A stretch of 64,000 nt of DNA from Medicago truncatula (GCF_003473485.1 NC_053048.1:18167001-18231000), one strand, 5' to 3'; counted from the stretch's first letter, positions 44,516 to 57,635 are shown. Notes: a model not told the origin generated them from the sequence alone. A program made the numbers and translations.

Positions 44516-47500
44516 TGTAAGCAATAAAACAAAGCGTGAATATAAACTAAGGAAAACTAGGCGTGACCCGCTAAAAAAAAAAAAATCCCCAGTGAAGTCG
44601 CCATTTCTGTTATCGCGATTTTCGGGTGTCAAGTCATAAATTAGGCTTGAACCTTTCAATCTTTGATATTCTCTATTTTTTCTTGGGAAGGGCAAAATTG
44701 AGAAAAAACCCTTAGATTCGAAGTTCGGGGGTCGTTTTCACTACGGGAAGGTGTTAGGCACCCGCGGTGACTATAGTACTCTATAGGAGCTGTTTTCTTA
44801 GTTTATGTCTACGCTTTATTTTTAATGCTATTTGTGAAAAAGGAAATTTATTTATGTTAAGAACGGGGGGAAGAAAGTGTTTGAGGTTTTATTTTAGTGG
44901 ACTTGGAGAGGTTTTGACCTCATGCCTACATACCCATTTAAGGGATCAAACTCCATGTAGTTCTCTCTCAAAAAATGTTTTTTTTGTGTGTTTGGTTGAT
45001 TTTAGTTTTTGTTGGAAAATGGTTTTGAAGAAGAGGAAGAGGCCTTAAAGGCATAAGAGAGAAAAAAGGTGAATGGTTGGTTCAATTGTTATTAAAAAAG
45101 TCTAAGTAGGAATTAGGATTCATTTGGATTTGTTTAAGAAAATAAAAGAAGAAATTCAATGGAGTTTTGACTCCAAGGTTTGTTTGGAAAAATTTGAGTG
45201 ATGGAATTGGTTTATTATTTTTGAAAATTGACATTTGTCTAAAAATCGCGTTTCCTAAGCATACATCTAAACGGTAATCATGCAACGTGTGTGTGTGTCG
45301 GTGCTTGTGTCGGTGTACATCACTTATAGTGTCCATAGTCCTTTACATTGAATCCTAAATACATGCTATGGCCTTGCAAGGAATTAAAAAAGGAACTAAT
45401 CTATCTAAAATTATTACAAACCCAATTGATATAGAAATGAATAGAAAAATGATGCCAAAACTATGGGATGAATGAAATGTGAGATGAAATGGTTAGTATC
45501 ATAAGGCATAAAAATAGTAGAAAGGTAAACAAAATTGAATAGAATAGCAAGAGAGAAAAAAGAAAAAAAGTAATGAAATAAAGTGGCAAAATATACCTAA
45601 AATTGGTTATGACACTTAGACATGCACATGACCTATAATCCCCTCATTATAGCAATGTTAAAGGGGTTTGATTTTGAGCTATAATGTGGGAATAAATAGG
45701 ACATATTCGAGCCAAGAATCATGACACATTTTTTAAAGATATTTTGCACTTTATTTCTTGATAAAAACACACATTGCTTGCAAAACAAGAAAGACATGAA
45801 AATCTACATCCACAATCAGCAAGATATACACATGATCAGCAACACATTCACCATGAAATTACACACCAATCATCCACATCACATGCCAACATTTTATGAG
45901 AAAATATACCACAAAAATACACAAACTTAGATCAAACACAAAATTAATCAAGAAAAAATAACACACACATTTTTATCATTTTTTAAACCACTGGAAAATA
46001 TCACAAAAGTGTTAAAATGTATTAAGAAACAATAACAATTTTTTTTAGGAATTTTTAGAGAAAAGATTGAGCATGCAGAGATTCAATTAGCAAAAAAGCA
46101 GGGTGCAGATAGCAGAAAAAAAGCAAAAACGGAAAAAAGCAAAGCCCAAACCAACCAAAAGATCTGGAGGCACAGGGAGCGTTGGATCAATCTAGAGGCT
46201 GAGAAAGAAAGGGAAGAACCGAAAATAAACCGGACCGGTTCAATGTTCTATATATATGCTTCAAATCCGGTTTTTTTTCATTTTTTCTTTTCCTTCTCTC
46301 TCTTCTCTCCTCTAGTGAGAGAAGCTCTCACTTCTCTCTAGAATTCCGGTTGTCTTCTCCGGCGTGGCTCCCCTTTCCGGCGCGGCGGACGGTGGTGGCG
46401 CCACCGCGCCGGAGCTCAAAACTTCTCCGATTCAATTTTTTTTTGCACTTTTAAACATCCTTTTTCGTCTACTTCTCGAATCCGAGTTTAGATTTTTCAG
46501 AAAAGGTTCGAATCGGAGTAGATCTGAGTTCGGATCTTGACAAAATTTGTTAAAAAGAAACGGTAGGAAAAGGAAGAGAAAAGCGAAGAGGATTACCTCT
46601 TCGTCGCTGAGGCTCTTGTTTCACGATCTGGACTCGCGACTTTCGCGATTCTGGTTCGGCCTTGTGCTTCGTCGCGTTCGAACTCTTTCTTTTTTGATTT
46701 CTTCTTCTTCTCTGGTTCGAGCCTTTCGCGCTTTTCCTCTTCTTCTCTGGTGCGAGCCTTTCGTGATCGTGCTTGAGTCCGTTGCTAACAGCGATGGATT
46801 CGCACTGGAATTGCGAAAGGAACGGTTCGATGATGACGAATCGCTGAGAACTGTAGAGAAATCTGAGAGATTTTTGTTGAATTCTGGTGAATTTGTGATG
46901 AATCTGTGTGTTAGGGTTTGGGATTTTTCTGTGTTCTTGATGATTTCTGTTTTTGATCTGTAACTGAAAGGAGAGAGACTGTTACTTCTGTTTGTGATGT
47001 GGCGTGTATTATGTGGCTTGACTCTGACACTTGGCTATTTATAACCTGCCACTTGTGATCTTGGGCCAGTGAAATGGTGACACCTGTTATTGGACCTGGT
47101 TGGCTCGGTCTTGTGCAAATTTGTGATTTAAGGACCTTTCTGCAAAAAAGTGAAATTGAGGACTAAACTGCAATATAAAAAAAGGACTAAAAAGTAATTT
47201 TAAGAATTTTTGGACTAAAATGCAATTTATAAACTGTTTGGGACTGAAATGCAATTAAAAAATAAAATTGGACTAAAATTGGTAATTTGAAAAAAACGTA
47301 AAGTGAGACCAAAAGTAAAATCAACAAAAGGACTAAAATGAACCAGCTACAAAAATGAGGTATTTTAAAATACCTCTCTGCCGAAATTTTGATAGGAAAG
47401 GACCAAAATGCCCCTAGGGACTAAACTGACTCAAATTGACTCAGATGCAATTTTGAAATGATTTTTAAACAAAGACTCAACAATTATTTGTACAGACAAA

Positions 47501-47791
47501 TTGAAAAGATTCAGAGGCAAACACAGGGACTAAAATGGGTTCCACTGCAGGAAATGACCAAAATACCCTTTTGTATGATTTTGAAATAAAATGCAAAAAA
47601 AAAAAAAAAAAAAAAAGTAATGCGACGTTTCAGAGAGTTCTTAAATGACTTGTAATGTCAGAAAAGACAGAGGCAGTAAAATACGTTTAAAAGAGAATAA
47701 AGATTCAGAGTAAAATAACAGAGAATTGACAAATATCGGTGTTAAAAGAAATTTGAACGAGTATTTTTAGGTCCAAAATCAGGGTATAACA
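44516..47791 (+). mobile_element. Probable solo LTR of a large gypsy-type retrotransposon
   Basis: It starts TGTAAGCAATAAAAC and ends GGTCCAAAATCAGGGTATAACA, and is flanked by ACATA on both sides (44511-44515 and 47792-47796). TG..CA ends and a 5-bp target duplication fit an LTR. The terminal GTCCAAAATC-GGGTAT-ACA wording and the internal GTGTTAGGCACCC are familiar from large legume Ogre/Tat-like LTRs, and 3.3 kb fits that group. It contains a candidate promoter region (46250-46350), a GC-rich leader-like part and 47110-47360 rich in GGACTAAAATGCAATTT units. No gag-pol was found next to it, hence solo. The 138-residue ORF at 46547-46963 is LTR sequence and not treated as a gene. Confidence 0.6.
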
Positions 47792-49153
47792 ACATACAAT
47801 TCCTTTTTGAACATTATGATAAGTAATAGAAAACAATACAATTCCTTTTTGAACATTATGAGATTTTGACATAGAAAAAAATTATTATGGAAAAAAATTT
47901 CCAAGAAAAAAACTTGTATAAATCTTCAATATATTATCACCAATGTAATTGCATATGGTCAAATGCAATTGAGATGAATTTTATCATACTTCGCTTAAGC
48001 TTCATATTTAAATGAAACAAATGTAATATGGTCGCTCGTAATTATACCATTCGGTTTGCTTTAGAACTGATACGATAGCTTGCAGCTCGTAATATCACAG
48101 ACATCAACTCAAATATAAGAGGTACCATTGCTTGCATCACAATAATTTCAATGTAGTTTAGTAGCTAACATTAAGAAAAGAGATATATATTTTCTTTCTA
48201 TTTATCTCATCTTTTATGTAACTGTCATGATTCTAGCCTTCTGATGCAAGTTTCATTGATATTCTAACTTTACGATGTCATGGTTTCATGATTGCTGATG
48301 AATATGTAAGATATTATGACCAAAGTTCATTCATAAGAACAAAATGGTGGCAGAGAAGGATGAAACTGGATCCATATAATAGAACTGAAAGGGTTGCAGA
48401 GAAACTAGCATACACTCTAATTGCTAACAAACTAACTGCAATCGCAAGTTATCACATAGCTATCCGATTCATTCTGCTTCAACGATACTAACATGAGAAG
48501 AAAAGGAGGCATATTGAAAACATATATAAGAGACCAAAACGAAACTTTTATTGATTAAAAACCAAAATAAAATTCATAAATAATTTAAGGGAACAAATAT
48601 TTAATTTAGCCAAAAAATTTAGAACCCCTAGAGTAATTTCTTCTCAACAATGAAGGTTTGAAATTTTAAATTGGTTTAATTATATACAGTCATTATTGAG
48701 GAAGAAGTCGCTCATAACAATACAAGCATTTACATGAAAATGGAATCGCTTGTAATGAATAACATCAACCCCAACAATGACCGTTATAAAACAATCAAAT
48801 CATGGGAATAACAACCGTATGAGATTGGGTCCCCAACTATGGGTTAATAAGTGATACACACTCTTATTTTATAGGTAAACCTTCTTCTATGTTTTAACAT
48901 ATACTCGATGTGGGACTTGTTATTATGCCCGAAGAGAAAAACCAAAGTCTCATGTGAAGGTTACAAGAGAAGAAGAAGCTTCAATATCTAAAGGAATTCC
49001 AAATCCAACAAGCTGCAGAAAGGTTTATCTCTCTCGCACATATTTATTTCATACACTTTGACCATTTGGGTGATGGAGTGAGTTGTGTGGGCATTTCGTA
49101 AAGTAATCATCACACTAAAAACTAGATACTTATATATTCCACGATGCAAATTT
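47792..49153. other. Intergenic with short duplications
   Basis: ATACAATTCCTTTTTGAACA occurs twice (about 47795 and 47837) just beyond the LTR. 48527-48612 is a single arm of the foldback MITE family (AGAGACCAAAACGAAACTTT ... AATTTAGCC). No gene supported. Confidence 0.4.
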
Positions 49154-50043
49154 AAACAATTCCTATGAAGTCGCTGTTGGAACACTACGAGTGTTAATTT
49201 GTGAATTAAAAAAATTTAAGAGCTCATTTATGAGGAGAAATCATGTCATTGATTTTGTAGAGGTCAATTAATCCTAGCCATTGGATTTGTAACTCATTTT
49301 TGGCTCTTCACCTATAAATAGAGCTCCTCTCCTTCACTTCTACTCATCCCAAAAGTTATCTTGAGTTGTCAAAGAACTTTTCTCTCTTCTCCCTCCTTTA
49401 GCATATGTTGACGAGCTATTCTTTTCCTCTCCCTCTTTTTCTGTCCTTTCGGATTTAAAGAGTGTTCTTAAGGCTACAGTCCCTTCGGTTTAAATTGTCC
49501 CTTCGGAATTAAGAATGGTCTTAAGAACGTAGTCCCTTCGATAAATTTGTCCCTTCAGAAATAAGAGTATTTTTAAGATCATAGTCTCTTTAATTTCAAG
49601 ATAAAGCGTCCCTTCGAAAAATAAGAATGATCTTAAGAATATAATTCATCTTTTTATGTTTTATGCCCTTGGAGGCATTAGAGGTTAGACTGGTGGAGAC
49701 ACATAAGACTGGTCCTAGTACCATATAAGAGTGATCTTAGTACCATAATAGAGTGGTATCAATACCATATTGGAGTGATCTTAGAACCATATTGGAAGGT
49801 GTATTTCTAGAACAGATCCTATAGTGCAATAGGATTCTTATACAGTTGTAGTTGGGCTGTTTTATCCTAGGACGTCGTGGTTGATAGTCTGCTTGCACAA
49901 TTTTAGGCAGTGCCACGAAACGTCTTAAAGAGAGCGACCTAGTCTGCGACTCAGCCTAGTAATCTCTTCGATGAGAGAAAAAATATTTTTAACTAATTTT
50001 GACTATTGTTCGAGAGTCTCTTAAATAAAACAATTCCTATGAA
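49154..50043 (+). mobile_element. 860-bp LTR-like insertion between 16-bp direct repeats
   Basis: AAACAATTCCTATGAA occurs at 49154-49169 and 50028-50043. Between them is promoter-like sequence with CTATAAATAGAGC (about 49312-49324) after a candidate TGTTAATTTG start at 49192. Four ~60-bp units with GTCCCTTCGGAATTAAGAATGGTCTTAAGAA follow (49446-49645), then four ~30-bp units with GATCTTAGTACCATATTGGA (49700-49795). No ORF. The layout suggests a retroelement LTR or leader, but the 16-bp flanking repeats are too long for an ordinary LTR target duplication. Confidence 0.5.
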
Positions 50044-51159
50044 TTGTCAAAATATTCATATAAAAATTTAAGTGTGTCTCGGTCCTCTGTTGTAGGCCTT
50101 TGTCGGTAGAAACTCATATCTTTTGCGATAATTCTAAGAGTACAGATAGAAGTGTAGAGTTTAATTAAATGAATGTGTGTGACAATTGGATACGGATGAA
50201 ATATGTACTAATAATTCAATGGAATTTCAGAGAAAGAGAGGATTATATGAACATGTTTGCATGAGATTGAATTTTGAACTTAATTTACATATACAAAATG
50301 TTTTTAATGTGAAGATGAAGACCTGTTATATATCTTCTAATCAAGCTTCGTTTGGTGTGGCTTTAAGAGAAGAGCAACATTTTCCTTCTAGAAACGTTTC
50401 CTTTACACACCCGTTTCATGTGATGATTCATGTCACACTTTGTTTATGGTCTTTATCTGAGCTATTTGCTTATAATTCATGTCAGTAATATTTATTTTGA
50501 GAGCAAAACGAGTAGGTTTCGTACTCTTACCTTAGGATTTGTAATATCATGAGTATTTTCTTAATTCATCCCGCATTCACGGTGATCTTGCTGAGATTTC
50601 ATCCGCTTCTCCATTGTTGTTAACATGATTCATGTTTACCCATGCCTGTTCGTGCCGATTGAGCTTTTGATTTTTCCGAGGTATCGTTTCACTGAGGTAT
50701 ATTATATCTCAGCAATGTGAATCACCATTGTATTTCTTTTTCGCAGTAAGGATCTAAACTGAAGGCTTATAATACAATAAAAATGTTGCATAAACTGCAA
50801 AGAAAAATTGAAGACATGTTAGGGCTGCATAAACTTAAAAGAACAAAAATGATTTGTCAAGCTTACTTAAAGGTTTGTCCATGATATCAAGCATTTTTCG
50901 ACATTTTAGCCTATGTCCATATAGATCATGAATGATTAAATATTCTTCATTCTTTTTAATTTTATTGACATTTTTGTTTCGATTTTTAAAGATAATGGAT
51001 ATTAAACAATTTCAGTTAGACCCTTTTTTTTATGGATTTTGGCATATTATGTGTTGGAGAGTCAAAAGGATTAACTAGATAACCTCATTGAAATTGAATT
51101 TGTACTTCTGTTTTTGTCTTGTTGCATCCGTATTGAATTTTGGCATCCGATTAAGAAGT
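50044..51159. other. Intergenic, no gene seen
   Basis: The ORF at 50186-50488 lacks any recognisable motif. The rest is AT-rich. Confidence 0.35.
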
Positions 51160-51440
51160 TTGCCAAGCGTTTATATGGTCAAACAGATAGGTGAAGTATC
51201 ATTTGAATTGGGACTACCTCCGGGCAGTAGAATCCATCATGTATTTCATGTGTCTCAGCTGAAGAAGGTTTTATACGGCTTCTGCCAAATTCTGCAGAAG
51301 CTAATTCACTTCTGATTCAGCCTTTAGAAGTTCTGGATCAGAACTTGATTAGTCTGCTCGGGTGTGTAGGAGAGCCTGATTCTGGTTTTGTTGTGGAGGG
51401 CCTGAGGAGGATTTATTGCACAATGTAGTGGGTGCAGAAC
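51160..51440 (+). pseudogene. Ty3/gypsy integrase C-terminal fragment
   Basis: The frame from about 51160 encodes SLPSVYMVKQIGEVSFELGL and then PPGSRIHHVFHVSQLKK. This is the conserved tail of gypsy integrases that precedes a chromodomain (usual form RIGxVAYxLxLPxGSxIHPVFHVSxLK). It breaks off within about 25 residues, and no polymerase domains lie upstream. Confidence 0.75.
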
Positions 51441-53580
51441 TGAAATATTAAAGCACCACCTCTTTGCAAGAGGCAGCTTTGGTGAGAAATTCTTGTAGTG
51501 AGAGTATGAATTGAGGCATGTATTTATAACCATCTGAATTGAATTTGAACATTTCAAATAACTCGACAAGTTTGTTATCTGAATGTAACAATGATGTTAA
51601 TATCAAGTGAAAAGAGGCCCGTGGTGAAATAGAAACATTTTTTTTTTTAAAAATAGACAATGTTCTATTTAAATTTTTTAAAAGATAAATACAAGGTACC
51701 GTATATATGCGATACACCCAAAGGTAAAAATCACTACCGTATACGTGAGGAACCTCAAACCATCCTCCCATAAAAACACCTACTTAACACCAAAAGCAAG
51801 AGGTCTCAATTCTAATAGGCCTAAAACTAGACAACAGAAGAGGAAAAGGAAATCAAATCAGGGAAGAAGAAAAGGAAAGTCTGATGGAATGATGGTGATG
51901 AAGCGCGTGGTATAGAGAAAAAGAGAATAAGATTTTTTTTTTTTGACTATTATGTTTCCCACCCTATAGCCTTCTCCCGCGCCCTGTAAAATTTTCAAAA
52001 ATGCCATTGTGCATTTCAGATTTTAAAATCCGGATTCATGTTTACTATTTTGGATTTTATAATCCGGACAATTCTTATGTATAATCAGCCATCAGACTCT
52101 CTCACATTTCAGCAGTTTTGAGTTTTGCTTTTAAAAACAACGAAAAAACTAAGTAAAAAAAATACTAAAAACCATTCAAATAAAATCATAAAAATAGCAC
52201 CAAAAAATTCTAAAAATCAAATAAAACTAATGCAAATTTTTTCTGATTTTTCTGAGAATATGAAAAATTTTAAAAATTGAAAAATGTGTCTAAACGATGG
52301 AATTTTGAATTTTGAGGGGCGGAGTCTCGTAAGAAGTCCCTTCTACAGGAGTCATGGTCCTTGAATTTTTTCTGATTTTCTAGGGAAGTTTCGGAGCAAT
52401 CCGATTGTAGTCCAAAAACCCGATTGATCGGATTATTTGATCGGGTTTTCGACTAAATGTTATGAATAATGTAGCAAATGGACCAAATGAAAAGAATTTT
52501 GATAGCCATCTTATGTATACATATCCCAAATCGTACATAACATCATATTGTAAATATAATGTTATGAATAATGTAACAAAAATTGTCGAATAGAACTGAT
52601 ATATAATGTATACTTGGAATCATGTTGTAGAAAAAACTTGTTAAGATGGGTAAAAACCTTTTTTGTGCCATTTGTGGAAGCGTTTTAAAATAAAATGTAC
52701 CAAACTTGTATAGTATGTGGGACACCTTTTTATACAGGTTGTAATCTAGATTTAAAAGTATGTTTTAAACTAGTTGATACATAATCGATTTGCATGATGT
52801 ATTAAAAAGGAGTTTTTAGGCACAATTTACACCAATTCTTTTTCGAGAGGACGCCAATTTTTATTAAAAAAGTCCACGAGATGGGTTGATTCGACGTGAC
52901 ACTTAATGACTGTGCAGAACTAATATACGTGACATTTACATGGAAACGGAGGGTGAAAAACGAAATTATGTAACAAAAAAACTTATTAAAACCCTAACAT
53001 GTTTTTAGTTCTTTAGTTGTGTCTTTAATCTTTTATTGATGGTGTTATATAGTTAGTTTTTGTTGTCAATAAATGCTGCCAGAGAACTTCAAAATATAAT
53101 GTAAAACAACTACAAAATAAATTAGTATTATTCAAAGTGTCCAACACAAATTCGTGTTAAACACGCCTAAGATACAACATAATTACTCTTTGAAGTGTCT
53201 ATGATTCCTCTAACCAGACTTCAATAAAGCCTAGTTTATATTATTGTTAACTAATTATGATAATTGTTTTATAGACCTCTTGCATTGTTGCTCAAAAATC
53301 TCTCGGATTTATCGAATTATATTTTCCGATCTCACAAAATCTATCCGGAGACTCAACTTGATCATTGTTCTTTGGATCATAACCTAACTCCCGATCGGCT
53401 TATTTCAGACGTTAAACAATCTGAGGGGCCTATAGAGCACAATAACTCGTCAACAAAGTAGTAACAAGAACAAAACCCATCTACAGAACAAGACCCCATG
53501 AATAAAAATATCTGGATATGACATGGACCATCTCATGCTGACAGCTATAAAATTTGGGATGATTAACAACAAAACAAAAT
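51441..53580. other. Intergenic, unassigned repeats
   Basis: 51640-51800 has a T-run and sequence that could be a minus-strand retroelement tail. 52020-52075 repeats a TTTTAAAATCCGGATT/TTTATAATCCGGAC word. The ORF at 53264-53461 has no family match by eye. The 3' untranslated part of ATP12 should lie just below 53581. Confidence 0.35.
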
Positions 53581-56500
53581 CTACATATTTCTTGACAAAC
53601 CAAGAAATACAACTGGTGATGAAATCTGTACCCTAATATCAGCTATGTCGATATCATGGCCACCTTCAACAAGGCCCCACCTGTCCACCTGAAAAAGAGA
53701 ATGAAGACATTTTCAACTCAGATCATGTTAACTTATAGGAACCCAAATTAAGAGAGAAGAGAAAATAGTATTATTGATTGAACAAGTAACTATGACAGAA
53801 GAAGAACCCGTGTAATCCCAGAGCAAATGCTCCTCGGAAAAGAGAAGACTGTCTCTAAGGTTTCTAACAGAAAATATGTTGAAAGCCCCCACTTTCCTCT
53901 CTGCTCCTATATTCACTCGCATATTCTAACAATTTCCCACATCATACAATTCTTCTCTAACTACCATATTAAGCTTAGTTGTGGGGCTTTGGCCCAAACC
54001 AAGAGTCCTAGAATTCAGATTCATGTACTGTACTTCAATATTCAAGCAGAAGTGAACAAACACACAATGAAAAGATATATGTATATGAATCAGGTTATAG
54101 AGTTTAGAACATATTTGTGCCAAGTACCTGTAAATCTTCTTCAAGTCTAATAAGCTCTATTGCTTCCTCAATTTGCAATCTCCCATGCACCAATGCAATG
54201 GCAATTGTTAATGACTGTGCTGATGCTGCAATAGCATCAATTGCGGCCAATTCACAGTCGTCTGTTTTCTTTAGAAGTTTCTCTATAGCCATCACAAGAC
54301 CATCTTCCTGCTTTCCACCAAAAAAGCTGGAGTATACAACAGGCTTAAAGCCAAATTCTGACTCCAACCAGTGTAGTAGAGGATCAATTTTGTCAACTTG
54401 GCGTTCTGCAAGGATAGAATTTCATATTAAATTCCACTCATCTTTCTGAAAATCATTGAATTGTCTCTTTTCCAGTTTCCTAAAAGTATTGGTCAACAAG
54501 AATATTGCACTGAAAATAATTCTATCACTCCAGCAGGTAAAGCTAAAATATTCTCTTAATAAGAGCTTCCACAGATGAGGTAAACATGAAGAAACGTTGT
54601 GAAAAATTTAATCAAAATAATACCATCAACCCAACATGAAAAAATGAATTAATATTTATGGTAAATCCTTCCGAGACATATAGACTTAAACAAACTAATA
54701 GAAAATCTCAACACCTGCAATTTAGCTGATTATTCACACGATTTAGAATTAGATGACCTTATTATTGTCATAGAGAGAAGATTAATATTAATCTTCCCTG
54801 TATAGTAATCACTGCACCAAGGTCAGAACTGTAGAACTTAAATAGTTTCCATTGCCATTGGCAAGCCTATGACCCCAAAACCATCAATATCACTTTTCTA
54901 AATGCATTGAAGTACAATGTCAAATCAGTTAGCCATTCTAAAATTGATCTGTTAAAATTATATGAAAAGAGCATTGAGAAAATGTTTTTTACATTAAATG
55001 ATGACCCCAACACCCTTCAAGTTCAGTATACTGAGCATGTATTTTATCAGGCAATCACGGTGTTATTAATTGAGATCAGAGATCTGAAAGGAAATATCAC
55101 AATAACTAACACCATACCATAGACCAAGCTTGCAAGTTCATTGTCATCAGGAGCACGGCAAAATACTAAATCTTGATTAAATTTCTTCACCAAATGCTCA
55201 ATAATTTTGGGCCTTGTCACAGGAACTCTTTCCAAGGCAGTGCAAGCAAGTCTCATAAGAGGCATTGTAAAGGGTCTTATGCCATCTATTTGCTACAATA
55301 ATAAATCAAATCAAATTCATTACATATTCAACACTAAATGATACTCCTACGCAACCATAACCATATAAAACAGAATATAAAGTTTCAAATCAAGACCTTT
55401 TAAATATTTCCAATGACAGTTAAGGGGCATATAATCATATGAATGGAGAAGTTGGCACAAGCTATTGCCCCACCAAATACATGTTTATTTGTATGCAGGG
55501 CAAGAGATGCGAAAAATGATTTTCATTCTAACGAACGTTATTTCAGTACGTTTCCATAAATAATAGTTTAGCTTACAATCCTCAATTCAGCAAGAGTAAT
55601 TTAAATTCAAAAATTAAAAATTTGTCAAGGTTTTAACAAAAATGGTCCGCAACAGCAAATATGCCAAGACAACAATGTTTTTGATGTTTTGCAACCCCAA
55701 CTGAAGCTGAACCAATTGTATTTGATCATAACTTTCCGTGGTAGTAAGGTTTCAATGCAAAGCAAGTGCAATTTAATACCTTGACTTTTCAATTAGGTTT
55801 AGAAATTCACAAATATTATGTCAAACTTCAGTTTTAGGAAGCAACCAAAAGAAGCTATTGTGCTAAAGTACATTACATCTTTGACAAACCAAAGTATCCC
55901 CACATGCAACTGCGATTTGTTAGTAATAGGACTCCTAAGGGCAGCAGTTATAGAATAATAGTAGTTTATTTAATAATATTATAAAATAAACTACTATTAT
56001 TCTATAACTGCTGCCCTTAGGAGTCCTATTACTAATGGTAAGATTACAATATAATCCCAAGAAATTCGAGAGTCTTGGTTCTCTCCCCTCCAAGTATTCG
56101 AGAGCTTGGTCTCTCCCTACCAATCCTTTACCCCAATCCCTGAATACCTTTCTTTTCCTCTGCATCTTATTTATAATACTAAGTCCTATAGCTGTTACAT
56201 AGAAATTTAGTAGACAGCAATTACTACACACAAGTAACAGTTACTTATTTATAATATTATTAAATAAACTACTATTATTCTATAACTGCTGCCCTTAGGA
56301 GTCCTATTACTAACACGATTCTAACCCTTCGAGGCAACTTAGATTTATTTAAGTAAGAAGTTGACCTCACTCAACATATATTTTCCCACATGATGAAGGA
56401 ACTTTAGTACCTACCACTTAGGACCTCTTTTCATTAACTTATTTGAGCTTAACTACCATGATAAGAACTTGCCAGCATAACTCGTTTTCAGCTTATTTTC

Positions 56501-57635
56501 ATAAGTTCTCAAAGATGGCTTGTGAAAACAGCTAATAGCTTATACGACAATAATTTAACTTTATTTTACTTTGTGTAATACAAAAACAACAACAAAGTCT
56601 TATCTCACTAATTAGGGTCAGTTCATGGATCAAATTACGCCATAACTCGGTCCAACTCATTAATCTCTATATCTTTCTTAATAGTTTCTCTTATAGTTTT
56701 TCTAGGTCTTACTCCGCCTCTAGTGATATGACTATCCGTCATCTAATCTATTGTCCTTACTACAATTTTATCTTGTGTAATAGAAATAGTTAATTCCTAA
56801 CAGCTTATATAATAAGCACTTACGCTATAAGCAGTATATTAAGTTGTTTGTCCAACTCCAAACAGGCCTTAATGCAACACCATATCGGTAAATGAGCTAT
56901 GCTTTACCAAAACTTGTTTGGCATCTATGAAGCAGAGACACTCCTCGAATTAGGCGACATGACACTGACACTTGTAATTACACTGAATTATGATGATTTT
57001 TTCAAATTATTAGTTGTGTCGGCGTGTCAGTGTCCGTGTCGTGTCCGGTGTCAATATCCGTGCTTCACAGTTTGGCATTCATAGTAAAACTATCCAAATT
57101 TCATTTACACTAACCCAATGAAAAAAAACTTGCAAAATCAATATCATTCAAAAACAATTAGAATTCAAGAAATAAACAACCATATGAAGCACAGACACAG
57201 ACACAACATATGAATCAAAAAACACCATACTTGATAATCCCATTCAGCGGCAATAGCCTTAGCAAGAGCAACAGTAGGAAGCTTAAGCGGTCTCTTAGCA
57301 GGAGTCTTAAGCGTTCTGTAATCAAGCATCACGGTCCAACCATTACCATCATCCGCTTCTTTTGTCTTCACTTCTTTGTAAAACCTTTTCCCCACAATCG
57401 ATCCCGTCATAAACGAAATCGGCATCGTCACCGACGACGACAGTTTACGCCTCGCCGCAGACGGTGATTTCAGCTGGATGCTGTCTCCCTCCGATGAGAA
57501 TGTGAAAGATGAGGACTGCTCCTCGTCAGCTGCCGCCGCGGAGCCAAAACGCCGGACAATCCGGTGAGCTGAGAGGGTGGACAGAAATTTAGGGTTTATT
57601 GATTTGATTGAATTTTTTATTAATGAGTGAGCCAT
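53581..57635 (-). CDS. ATP12: ATP synthase F1 assembly factor ATP12, mitochondrial
   Basis: Four exons on the minus strand: 57635-57231, 55292-55118, 54405-54128 and 53688-53581, joined in frame to 321 residues, close to known plant ATP12 proteins. Residues 1-35 (MAHSLIKNSIKSINPKFLST) form a likely mitochondrial presequence. The ATP12 domain begins about residue 70 (PISFMTGSIVGKRFYKEV) and includes LDYRTLKTPAKRPLKLPT, MPLMRLACTALERV, SFFGGKQEDGL, SLTIAIALVHG and the family's C-terminal WGLVEGGHDID (residues 290-300). The protein is a chaperone that binds the F1 alpha subunit and allows the alpha/beta hexamer to form in the matrix. Splice sites are GT-AG throughout. The first intron (1.94 kb) holds transposon insertions. 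The MAHS start is well placed and no earlier in-frame Met was needed. Confidence 0.97.
55918..56315. mobile_element. 398-bp TG..CA element with 68-bp inverted ends and 5-bp target duplication
   Basis: The left end TGTTAGTAATAGGACTCCTA and the right end are perfect inverted repeats for 68 bp (55918-55985 and 56248-56315). CGATT flanks both sides (55913-55917 and 56316-56320). A third copy of the first ~60 bases, inverted relative to the left end, follows it directly (about 55985-56036), making a near-perfect palindrome at 55920-56036. The rest (56037-56247) reads on the minus strand like LTR interior, with GTATTATAAATAAG. TG..CA and a 5-bp duplication point to retrotransposon integrase, but the inverted ends do not fit a normal LTR. 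It sits in ATP12 intron 1. Confidence 0.85.
56409..56872. mobile_element. MITE-like element in ATP12 intron 1
   Basis: The left GGACCTCTTTTCATTAACTT and the right end in reverse complement (AAGGCCTGTTTGGAGTTGGA) are weak inverted ends of the GGCCTGTTTGGAT family. The interior has repeated AGCTTATA words. Borders approximate. Confidence 0.45.
56930..57080. repeat. GACAC/GTGTC-rich dispersed repeat
   Basis: AGGCGACATGACACTGACACT on the left and GTCAGTGTCCGTGTCGTGTCC on the right, separated by AT-rich sequence, form loose inverted arms. The same type occurs in the SDH2 intron and the cystinosin-like gene intron (about 61630-61745). Confidence 0.55.

Noticed and set aside
46547..46963. 138-residue ORF
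   Set aside because: Lies inside the probable solo LTR leader region, Ser/Arg/Leu-rich, with no domain.
53264..53461. 65-residue ORF before ATP12
   Set aside because: No signal, domain or splice partner; it lies in the expected 3' side of ATP12.
33241..57635. SDH2 and ATP12 as a functional gene cluster
   Set aside because: They are on opposite strands, 16 kb apart, with transposons between. Plant genomes rarely cluster such genes, so chance proximity is simpler.
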